From positions 45,411,662-45,475,661 of the forward strand of contig CM070604.1 in assembly GCA_036346395.1 (NCBI GenBank): DNA of 64,000 bases, written 5' to 3'. A program made the translations under genes and the position numbers. The DNA comes from Hsuehochloa calcarea. Taxonomy: Eukaryota > Streptophyta > Magnoliopsida > Poales > Poaceae. Each line of letters starts with the position of its first letter. The stretch's first letter is position 1. The notes beneath the pieces were generated by a model. That model made no database searches and was not told the origin of the DNA. It was given only the letters and a program-made list of their open reading frames with translations. Shown here piece by piece: positions 25,701 through 33,639 of this stretch.

Positions 25701-25744
25701 GTGGAGCGGCGTGCAGATAAGATGGAGGCGAGAAGTGTCGCCAT
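3447..25744 (-). CDS. S9-family prolyl-oligopeptidase-like serine peptidase, complete, 18 exons (gene 2)
   Basis: Exons on the minus strand: 25416-25744, 24317-24486, 23586-23693, 23432-23503, 23161-23308, 22521-22603, 14188-14243, 13868-13995, 13687-13777, 13485-13550, 13169-13391, 12814-12915, 12561-12646, 12358-12480, 9621-9690, 9433-9524, 3660-3764, 3447-3560. They total 2166 nt (721 residues plus TGA), and every junction keeps the frame. Residues 1-58 are Arg/Ala/Ser-rich and look like an organelle transit peptide; a second Met follows at 39. An N-terminal propeller-like region (to about 415) precedes the alpha/beta-hydrolase domain. The inferred triad is Ser571 (GRSAGG), Asp648 (QGLDDK) and His680 (EGEQHGF). 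Family knowledge suggests an acylaminoacyl-peptidase/oligopeptidase acting on short peptides, possibly in plastids. Introns 6, 14 and 16 are 8.3, 2.7 and 5.7 kb because of transposons, yet no exon is damaged. Intact reading frame does not prove expression. Confidence 0.9.
4066..4749 (+). other. Untranslated leader of the copia element
   Basis: GC-rich leader between primer binding site and gag. It is dominated by CCG/CGC trinucleotide runs near 4550-4610, which create several spurious ORFs on both strands. No protein family is recognisable in it. Confidence 0.6.
4731..7406 (+). pseudogene. Decayed copia gag-pol (integrase region missing)
   Basis: A UBN2-like gag reads from the FDGLNYRNW motif near 4750 through about 5300 with in-frame TAG codons. 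An aspartic protease motif (WILDSGASFHMT) lies near 5785-5830. Just after the post-protease motif DRRTGSLVG (about 6060-6085) the sequence jumps into the reverse transcriptase (YKARLVAYDFQQEYGRDYDETFAPV), so pre-integrase, integrase and linker are lost. The RT active site LYVDDMI is intact near 6460. RNase H and the tail (SDSTGAISIAKD) run to 7406. Several stops are TAG where related elements have Gln codons. Confidence 0.82.
7549..7903. other. AT-rich spacer between two copia fragments
   Basis: No ORF or repeat terminus is recognised here. It is probably original intron 16 sequence of gene 2 or a worn transposon flank. Confidence 0.4.
7904..9260 (+). mobile_element. Second copia fragment: 5' LTR, leader and integrase only
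   Basis: An LTR-like stretch (7904-8009) starts TGTTAGATATG and is followed by a degenerate primer site (TGGTATGATAGC, 8010-8021). A GC-rich leader continues to about 8450 and joins directly to a copia integrase. No gag, protease, RT or right LTR is visible. The fragment ends near 9260, before host intron sequence leading to exon 16 of gene 2. Confidence 0.7.
8470..9257 (+). pseudogene. Copia integrase core and post-integrase linker, decayed
   Basis: The reading begins FDFVHSDV, then VIFIDDYSRHTWIYF and the GEYMSAALRRFLP block, typical of the copia rve core. It continues through an E-R-K-H-R-R-L-L-E-like helix and a Ser/Pro-rich linker (SFLTFP-like) to 9257. In-frame TAG codons occur near 8737, 8757 and 8870. 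The expected Trp after HSDV is a stop. It covers nearly the interval missing from the copia element 350 bp upstream. Confidence 0.75.
10029..10824. mobile_element. Nested Mutator-like (Pack-MULE-like) element
   Basis: A 9-bp direct duplication GCGTCCGCC lies at 10020-10028 and 10825-10833, fitting Mutator-type insertion. The ends are imperfect inverted repeats: left CTGCAAAGCACCGACACG, right complement TAGGATGCACGGACACG. Both ends are followed by repeated TGTCGGACAC-type motifs. The interior is strongly GC-rich (about 10180-10670), with long overlapping ORFs on both strands and no recognisable product; this resembles captured exon or UTR DNA. A (TA)n run lies at 10700-10735. Confidence 0.62.
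10700..10735. repeat. (TA)n microsatellite
   Basis: About 18 uninterrupted TA units inside the nested Mutator-like element. Confidence 0.95.
11104..11300. repeat. GC-rich direct repeat followed by TG-rich minisatellite
   Basis: A unit of about 30 bp (GGAGGCCGGGAGGGGGAGGC) occurs twice around 11110-11163. It is followed by degenerate TGTGTGTTTGCTGTGT-like repeats to about 11300. All of it lies within the hAT element and explains the Cys/Val-rich spurious ORFs. Confidence 0.75.
14727..16785 (+). other. Non-coding interior of the copia-type element
   Basis: Ser/Pro/Arg-biased ORFs overlap here on both strands (for example 15081-15812), a composition effect; none matches a known family. Two related units of about 85 bp containing GATCTGGT and CACCTCAC blocks lie at about 16618-16757. 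I see no functional gene. Confidence 0.5.
16791..20937 (-). mobile_element. Ty3-gypsy chromovirus-like retrotransposon, nested, integrase deleted
   Basis: LTRs lie at 16791-17210 (3' LTR) and 20537-20937 (5' LTR). Each starts TGTC and ends GACA on the plus strand. A perfect 5-bp duplication TCTAT flanks the element at 16786-16790 and 20938-20942. The primer site TGGTATCAGAGC sits at 20522-20533 on the minus strand, and a polypurine tract (GAGGAGGGGTGAGG) abuts the 3' LTR. Minus-strand order is gag, protease, RT, RNase H and a C-terminal chromodomain-like stretch. It is inserted inside the copia-type element at 14542-21209. Confidence 0.9.
17152..20561 (-). pseudogene. Gypsy gag-pol remnant
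   Basis: Gag pieces read at 20561-19917. A protease with ALVDSGSTHNF lies near 19430. The RT runs from about 18960 down, with DYRALNEKTVKDKFPIPVVDEL, TKLDLCLGYHQVRM and PFGLTNA. At the catalytic site the usual two aspartates read FLYDILIYS, so one Asp is lost. RNase H follows (VECDASGSGIGAVLHQ) to about 17800. Integrase is missing. A chromodomain-like VQWEGLLDSEATWEPV is found at about 17300. Gag and the protease-RT interval contain stops and frame changes. Confidence 0.82.
21538..22471. mobile_element. Mutator-like element (Pack-MULE-like) in intron 6 of gene 2
   Basis: Terminal inverted repeats of roughly 70 bp begin GAGAAARTTCCTTATTTG and continue through CATGCAAAGTTACCGG. An exact 9-bp target duplication TTTAGAAAA is at 21529-21537 and 22472-22480. 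At 934 bp it is too short for a transposase. The interior (about 21750-22270) is GC-rich and coding-like, with a Pro/Ser-rich start and a more ordinary stretch around 21950-22230, as in Pack-MULEs carrying host gene pieces. The donor gene is not recognised. Confidence 0.85.
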
Positions 25745-25764
25745 CTGCGGGGGCTCCGGACGAT

Positions 25765-26044
25765 TTTTTTTATTAACTAATCTTTTTTAATTTTATTTTA
25801 AAGTTAATCTTATGAACTTTATTTCTAATTCAGACTCGTTGATTACGTCACCATTTGTGGTGTAATAGTGTTATTTGATCATACCACTATTAATAGCGTG
25901 ACAAAAAATGCTAATTTAGCGAACTTATCATATAGTGTGATAATATTATTTTATCACGCCACACAAAAGAGTCATAATTAAAAATAAAGTTCACGGGTTA
26001 ACTTTAAAATAAAATTTAAAAAATAATTAATTAATAATAAAAAA
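25765..26044. mobile_element. Foldback MITE directly upstream of the gene 2 start codon
   Basis: About 75 bp at the left end (T-rich start, TATTAACTAAT, then TTTATTTTAAAGTTAA) is repeated inverted at the right end, giving a roughly 280-bp foldback. It has no coding capacity. The left edge is about 20 bp from the ATG of gene 2 (25744), so it must supply the 5' UTR and possibly the promoter. A partial third copy of the arm is at 26394-26520. The target duplication is not clear. Confidence 0.72.
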
Positions 26045-26393
26045 TTCGTTCCAAACTACGTTTTTATAAAGGTTTTGGTGTGGTTTTTCCGGCTTTAGTA
26101 CTATGAGTGCAATATCAACGGGCCAAATGATCAGTCCGGCTAGTTAAACGGCCGTGCTATGCCGATTTGTAGTCTCGGGCGTCGATCTACCCTCGGCATG
26201 TCGAGTTTACAAGCTGTACTAGAAAAGGGTGTCCCTCATCATGCACCATATCTGCCTCCTTTGCCACGCGTCGTCGCAGGAGCTGTCACATTCGCCTACT
26301 CCGCCACGTGTCGCCTCTTCTGCCGCCGTCGTTGCCTCCATGTCCACGTATATAATCTCGTCGAATACCTCTGATGTTAATGTCTCAGATGAG
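26045..26393. other. Upstream flank of gene 2, possible displaced promoter
   Basis: Unique-looking sequence between the MITE and its partial second copy. It contains a G-box/ABRE-like CCACGTGTC at about 26310 and an AT-rich TATATAAT at about 26348, which faces the plus strand rather than gene 2. It probably was the original promoter region of gene 2; this is inference. Confidence 0.3.
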
Positions 26394-26520
26394 AATTTTT
26401 TATTAATTAATCCTTTTTTAATTTTATTTTAAAATTAACCCCCTCGAACTTTATTTCTAATTCTAACCCCTTTGGTCACGCCACCACTCGTGGCGTGACA
26501 AAACAACACTGTCACATCAG
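26394..26520. repeat. Partial second copy of the MITE arm
   Basis: It matches the left arm of the 25765-26044 foldback (TTTTTATTAATTAAT, then TTTATTTTAAAATTAA and ACTTTATTTCTAATTC). It continues into a GTCACGCCACCACTCGTGGC palindrome. The right arm is absent. Confidence 0.65.
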
Positions 26521-26579
26521 CATGTATCTGTACAAACTCTTGTCACGTCATTCGTTAGTGGTTCCTAGCATGACATAAC

Positions 26580-27176
26580 GATTCACGAACACACACAAAT
26601 TATATCGGACGAACCTTAATGTTCTGCTAGGAACTACTAACAACTCGTGGTCGGAAAGAGCTTTTGAGTCACAACCGACTACGCATAAACCTAATGGGTC
26701 ACACACTTAACGGGTTGGAATAAAACGTGTTCAGATAGGATCCGTCATATGCACTTTATAAGGAGATACTTAATGTTATTGGGAAAGAGACGATATACGA
26801 GTTGACGTGAGTTGCTCCACCGCAACCCTAGCCACCATCTTCCTGAGAACCTCGCCGTGCGACTTGGTGCTGGCACACTAGCGTTCGGTTGTTCCTTCCC
26901 TGGACGTGTGGATACTGTAGAGGCGCTACTGTGGTTGTTGTTGCGCTTGAGGACGATCCGCGATCTTCACGAGGAACTACAGAGGTTGCTGGTATGGACG
27001 ATCGACAACGACCACTTCACCGACATGCTCTTCGTTGGATCGGTCTACTCCAACTCTTCTTCCGCTACACTATACGTCTGGTGGTAACGATCTATGATCA
27101 TCTATTTGTTTGGCTTCCTGGTTTACGTTGTAGAAATTTTGAATTGTTGCTATCGTAGCCTACCCGTGTCCCTATA
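26580..27176 (+). repeat. Truncated 5' LTR of the large copia element
   Basis: It ends immediately before the perfect primer site TGGTATCAGAGCC (27178-27190). The TGTTGGTGATATGCCC start seen in the matching right LTR at 32681 is absent here, so the 5' part is lost. The left limit is approximate. Confidence 0.5.
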
Positions 27177-27190
27177 GTGGTATCAGAGCC

Positions 27191-28690
27191 ATCTTGCATA
27201 ATTTTTTATCTAGATCAGCCACATATACTTTATATGTGGCAGTAGTAGATTGAATCTATTACTGGTCGGGTCTGGTAACCTAGATCGTTTCATGTGGATG
27301 GAACGATCTAGGCACTGTTCTATAAAATCGATCGGTTTTCGGTGGTAGTAGATGGGCCTACGAGGAGGTATGAGCTGAAAGGACCAGATGGTTTACTACG
27401 CTTGTTCACGACCACACTGTGTAATACTCCTAACGGTTGGAATTTCGCCAACGGAGTATGTCGCAGTGCGTGGTCGTATCAATGCAATGATCAGGTTGGT
27501 TCAGAATAGGGTTAATATGATTAATCTGGTGATTTCCAAGGCTCGGTTACGTGAATAAGATCCATATTCCGGAGAGAGAAAATCCGAGCGCGCTGCCCTC
27601 GACCAGCGAGAGGCGCTGCCCCTTCGAACCCCGCCCGCTAACCGGTTAGCGGGACCGCCGTGCTGGGTAATCGTACCGCGCGTTATAGGTAGTATGTGTT
27701 CATATCGCCCGATAGAATTGGATTCTATGCATAACTTGTTTTTGCAGGGTTTGATGTAAATACTATGGCCCATTATGTATGTGATGTATGAATGGATTTT
27801 CATGGCCTACATGCCATGCTGTGAGATAGCCATTGAGCTATATATTATTGTACAACAATCTATGTACCGACATGTGATGCTTGATATTATCCTATGTAAA
27901 TCATTACTAGCTTTTAGGAGTAAATGCCTCGTACATGAATGCGGTCGAAGACGTCAAACATGGTGGTCGGAGAACGGGAAACATGTTGATAGAGATCCAC
28001 ATGTTAAGGGCTATACTATTTCACAATTTAATATGATTATCTGTGAATGTTTGTGTTTATTCCTGTTATGCTTTTTGACCATGTTCTATCATTAGATGTT
28101 TTGACATGATAAAGTAGTATCTCTCAAGAAAAATTAAGTAAAATTGATGTCTTTTCAATTGTTGCACCTATCACGATTTTGATCGTTAATTGGCAGGTCT
28201 ACCAAAGTAGGATGACATTAACTATCTTAATAAGATAGGGTGGGTGTCGGACACCCACATGCATAGTATTAGTTTAACTTGACAAAGCTATCAAAATAGT
28301 TTTGGGCCTTGGGGTATAGTGTTGGTCGCCGGGGTATAGAGATGACACCTAACAAACAAGAGTCATGTGTGATATGATTAGCAAAGGTTTGCTCACCTTA
28401 AATCACTAGGTTTCTAGCAGTGATGCCAAAGCTCACTAGGACTTAATTATTTCTGGATCTTGAACTCACTATATGATGTTAGAGGGAAGTATGATTTAGA
28501 ACATATAGTGTGAGTATCTTTTATTATCTGTTGTTGATTGAGTTCGACCACTGGTTGTATGGTGATACGACCAGGTCCAAACTAGTCATATGGTGATACG
28601 AGTTGGTCGTAGACTGGTCGGACATAACCACCAACATGAGTGTCGAATATAAGATCTTACATAAATATAGTGCTAAATCTTTGCATATTT
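27191..28690 (+). other. Leader of the large copia element
   Basis: About 1.5 kb between primer site and gag with no convincing gene. It includes short repeated TATGGTGATACGA units around 28555-28605. Confidence 0.5.
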
Positions 28691-31600
28691 TTCTGTTGTA
28701 GATCATAGCACCTATTACTTCTTCTGCACCTACCTTTAATTTGCAATCTATTCTTGAGAAAGAAAAACTAAATTGTATAAACTTCATTGACTGGTTTCGT
28801 AATCTACGAATTATTCTTAAACAAGAAAAGAAGGAATATATTCTAGAGGGCCCCTATTCCGAGGAACCGAGTGCTGATGCTCCTCGTATTGAAAAGAATG
28901 CTTATGAGAAGCATTGCAATGAAGCAGTCCATGTGCACTGCCTAATGCTTGCAACTATGAATTATGAGCTTCAGAAGCAATATGAGACCACTGATGCTTG
29001 CAATATGATTGTGAGTCTGAAGGGTATTTTTCAGGATCAAGCAAAGGCAGAGAGGTTTAACACCTCTAAAGCATTGTTTTCTTGTAGGCTGTCAGAAGGT
29101 AACCCGATCAGTCCTCATATGATCAAAATGATTGGTCTCATTGAGAGCTTGAAAAAGTTTAGTTTTCCCCTTAGCCAAGAGTTGGCTACTAATGTGATTC
29201 TTCAATCGCTCCATGCAAGCTTTGAGTCTGTTATATTGGATTTTCATATGAATGGCACGGAGAAGTCAATGACTGAGTTACATAGCATGCTTAAGGGTGC
29301 TGAGGAGAGCATCAAGAAAAGCTCCAATCATGTGATGATGGTTCAAAAGACTATTAGCTTCAAGAAGAAGTGTAAGTCAATGGGAAAGAAAAAAGGCAAA
29401 GAAAAGACTCAAGATGAGATCGAGAGTCTCAAAGCTAAGCTTAAGAAGCTCAAGCTGGGTCCTAAGCCTGACATAGAATGTTACCATTGTCATGAGACTA
29501 GGCATTGGAAGAGAAATTGCGAGAAGTACTTGGCAGAGATGAAAAAGAACAAAGGAAGTAAGACTTCCAGTTCAGGTACAAATGTTATACAAATTAATCT
29601 TGATATTTCTCCTACATGTTCTTGGGTATTTGATACCGAATCGGTTGCTCATATTTGCAATTCGATGCAGGGACTGATAAAGAGTAGAAGTTTGGCAAGA
29701 GGAGATGTTGATCTTCGTGTGGGCAATAGAGCAAGAGTTGTTGTATTATTTATTGGCACCTTACCATTAGCTCTACCTTCAGGATTAGTTATGGAATTAA
29801 ATAATTGTTATTATGCTCCAGGCTTAAGCAAAAACATCATTTCTGCTTCATGTTTAGGAGCAAAAGGTTATGAATTCAGAATAAAGAATAATTATTGTTC
29901 AATTTATTTTGAAGATATGCTGTATGGCCATACTCCATTGGTAAATGGATTGTATGTGCTGAATCTTGAGGATATGTTTGTCTATAACGTTAATGCTAAA
30001 AGACTTTGACCTAATGAATTGAATCTCACTTTTGTTTGGTATTGTCGTTTAGGTCATATAAATGAGAAGCGCATGATGAAGCTCCATAAAGATGGTCTTC
30101 TAAACTCATTTGATATTGAATCATTTGAAACATGTGAATCTTGTTTCCTTAGTAAGATGACAAAGGAGCCTTTCACGACCAGAGGTGAGAGGGCAAGTGA
30201 CTTATTGGCTCTTGTACATACGGATGTATGTGGACCAATGAGCACTTCGGCCAGAGGTGGTTTTCAGTACTTCATAACTTTTACTGATGACTTTAGTAGA
30301 TATGGTTATATCTACTTAATGAGACATAACTCTGAATCCTTTGAAAAGTTCAATAAATTTTAGAATGAGGTACAGAATCAACTTGGCAAGATAATTAAAT
30401 ATCTACGATCATATCGTGGAGGAGAATATTTAAGCCATGAGTTTGATGATCATCTAAAGAAATATAGAATTGTTCCACAACTCACTCCGCCGGGAGCGCC
30501 TCAATGGAATGGGGTGTCTGAACGACGGAACCGAATATTGTTGGACATGGTTCGATCAATGCTGGGCCAAACTGATCTTTTATTGCAATTTTAGGGATAT
30601 GCTCTAGAAACAGCGACTTTCACTTTAAATAGGGTTCCATAAAAAACTGCAGAAATGACATCATATGAGATATGGACCGGAAAGAGCCATGAATTGTCTT
30701 TTCTCAGGATATGGGGCTGTGAGGTTTATGTAAAACGTTTGACATCTGATAAACTCACACCCAAGTCTGATAAGTGTTTCTTTGTGGGTTATCCTGAGGA
30801 AACTAAATGATATTACCTTTATAAGTGGGATGATAACAAAGTGTTTGTTGCCTGTAATGGTGTCTTCTTGGAGAAAGAGTTTCTTTCCAAAGAAGTCAGT
30901 GGAAGCAAGGTACAACTCAAAGAAATTCGGGAACTATCTGAAAATGTTTTAACTCCTACTGAACCTCTATAGGATGAACAAAATATTGTTGAACCTGTAG
31001 ATGAGGCATCAGCCTCACGTAGATAAAAAAAGCCACGTCAATTGCTTATAAGGTATGGGCATGACATTTTATTATTGAATAATTATGAGCCTAAAACTTA
31101 TGCGAAAGCAGTGGTGGACCCAGACTCTGAGTCATAACTTTATGCCATGAGATCCGAGATAAAGTCCATGTATGACAATCAAGTTTGGAACTTGGTTGAT
31201 GCACCTGATGGTGTTAAAACCATTGAGTGCAAATGGATTTTTATGAAAAAGATAGATATAGATAGAAATATTCACATTCATAAGGCACGATTGGTTGCAA
31301 AGGGTTTCAGACAAATTCAAGGTGTTGATTATGATGAAACCTTCTCACCTGTTGTTATTCTTAAGTCTATCCGGATTATTCTAGCTATTACTGCATATTT
31401 CGATTATGAGATATGGCAAATGGATGTCAAAACGGCTTTTCTAAATGAAAACCTAAGTGAAGATGTGTACATAACACAGCTTGAGGGTTTTGTCGATACA
31501 AAAGAAGTAAGAAAGGTATGCGAGCTTAAGAAATTTATCTATGGATTGAAGCAAGCATCTCAGAGTTCGAACATTCGTTTTGATGAAGTAGTCAAAGAGT

Positions 31601-32640
31601 TTGACTTCATCAAGAACGAAGAAGAACCTTGTGTTTACAAGAATGTCAGTGGGAGTAAACTTGTGTTTATGATATTGTATATGGATGACATACTACTAGT
31701 CGAGAATAATATTTCTATACTTGAATCTGTTAAAACTTCATTAAGAAATAGTTTCTCAATGAAAGATTTAGGAGATGCAGCATATATTCTTGGGATAAGG
31801 ATTTATAGAGATAGATATAAGATACTAATTGGATTAAGCCAAGATATGTACATTGACAAGGTGTTGAAACGGTTCAACTTGCAAGATTCCAAGAAATACT
31901 TCTTGCCCATGTCACATGGTATTAATCTTACCAAGACTTAGTGTCCTACGACCATTGATGAGCGTGACAAAATGAGTAGAATCCCATATGCTTCGGCTAT
32001 AGGATCTGTCATGTATGCCATTCTGTGTACACGACCAGATGTGTCGTATACTCTAAGTGTTACGAGCAGATATCAATCAGATTCGGGTGAAGATCACTAG
32101 ATAGCAGTCAAGAATATCCTTAAGTGTTTGAGAAGGATTAAGGATGTATTCCTTGTATATGGTGGTGAGGAAGAATTGGTCGTAAATGGTTACACCGATG
32201 CTAGCTTCCAAACCGACAAGGATGATTTCAGATCGCAGTCTGGGTTTGTGTTTTGTCTTAATGGAGGAGCAGTGAGCTGAAAAAGTTCCAAGCAAGGAAC
32301 GATTGTTGATTCTACAATAGAGGCTGAGTACATTACAGCTTCGGAAGCTGCAAAAGAGGTCGTGTGGATTAGAAAGTTCATTAATGAACTGGGTGTTGTT
32401 TCGAATGCTTCCAATCCAATGGATCTCTATTGCGATAATAGTGGAGCCATTGCACAAGCTAAGGAACCAAGATTGCATCAAATGTCCAAACACATAATTC
32501 GATGATACCACATTATTCGTGGGATCGTAGAAATAGGTGATTTGAAGATATGCAAAGTGCACACGATTTGAATATTGCTGATCCGTTGACAAAGCCTCTC
32601 CCGCAACCTAAGCATGAGGTGCACACAAGAGCTATGGGTA
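28690..32640 (+). pseudogene. Copia gag-pol of the large element, multiple in-frame stops
   Basis: Gag reads from about 28735 with a CCHC-type knuckle (CYHCHETRHWKRNC, about 29480). The protease motif is altered (VFDTESVAH instead of a D-S/T-G triad). Integrase HHCC and core lie at 30019-30600 (VHTDVCGPM, TFTDDFSRYGYIYL). RT is at 31147-31941 with the intact catalytic LYMDDILL. RNase H runs about 32180-32560. The gag-protease frame closes at 30007. Later stops near 30361, 30592, 30640, 30970, 31135 and beyond are mostly TAG or TAA where Gln codons are expected. Confidence 0.85.
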
Positions 32641-32899
32641 TTATATACCTGTATGATTGACTCTAGTGCAAGTGGGAGATTGTTGGTGATATGCCCTAGA
32701 GACAATCATAGAGATGATTGTATCACGTCTATGTGTTATGAGTTATTGAATAAATGCTATTCTATTCCTTGAATGAATCATCAACTATAAAGATCAACGA
32801 GTATGTGATTTGTTGGTGAAGCTCTTTAAACTTTCATGATGTTGTTATAAACATTATGTCATCTATGTACTGTTCAATATTTTCTCGGTCGAGTGTCGG

Positions 32900-33556
32900 A
32901 TAACCTTATGTGGTCGAACTCTTCGACCACCAGTGGCATGGCCATGCACTTTCTTTATTCGATCACTTCGAGGGGTCCAGATATATCTCTCCGGTTATGT
33001 TAGGAAGGGTAAATCCTATATCTGACTAGTCACATCCCTCCGCATGTTTCATAGCATACCCGAAAGTTACCTTTATAACTACCCAGTTACGAGTAGCGTT
33101 TGGCAACCCCTAATAGTGCTATTACGCATGTAGGGAACCATGTTGATCTCAGGTCTAAGGATTATACATCATCATTGCTTGAGACCAACTAACGACACAT
33201 ATAATCATAACAATCTCAATAGTATCTCAAGGTGGGTCTATCCAACACCATTTTCTCTAACATGTGCACATATTATCGATTCGATATCTCTATATCCATG
33301 ACCGGTGAAACATAGTCATCAATCCATACATGTGCTGGTCATAGAGCCACTAATGTTCTGACCAGTGACATCCGACCATGGATATATTTAGAACGACATC
33401 ATGTAAGTTTAAAGAGCTTCACCAATAAGTCACATACTCGTTGATCTATATAACCGATGATTCATCCAAGAAACAAAATGATATTTATTTAATAACTCGT
33501 AAACATAAACGTGATACAATCATCTCTATGATTGCCTCTAGGGCATATCACCAATA
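32900..33556 (-). repeat. Inverted LTR of the same copia family
   Basis: Read on the minus strand from 33556 it starts TATTGGTGATATGCCC, the same as the right LTR start at 32681 with one change, and stays similar for about 200 bp (GAGTATGTGA, GGTGAAGCTCTTTAAAC). The two LTRs thus face away from a central junction near 32900. No polypurine tract or internal domain adjoins the inverted copy, so it is a solo or broken LTR. Confidence 0.72.
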
Positions 33557-33639
33557 GTCAGGCCAAGTGAATTCTTCTCGAGGTTGTAGCCAAACAGCCC
33601 TCTCAACCCGACGAGCGGCGTCTAGCAATCTAAGGGCAT

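Larger units (their letters stand above)
27178..32900 (+). mobile_element. Ty1-copia (SIRE/Angela-like) retrotransposon, near complete but dead
   Basis: The order is primer site at 27178, long leader, gag with zinc knuckle, protease, integrase, RT, RNase H, purine tract (CAAGTGGGAGAT) and a right LTR starting TGTTGGTGATATGCCC at 32681. The domain order and LTR start fit the large grass copia lineages. The right LTR breaks off near 32900, where an inverted copy of the same LTR begins. Confidence 0.85.
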
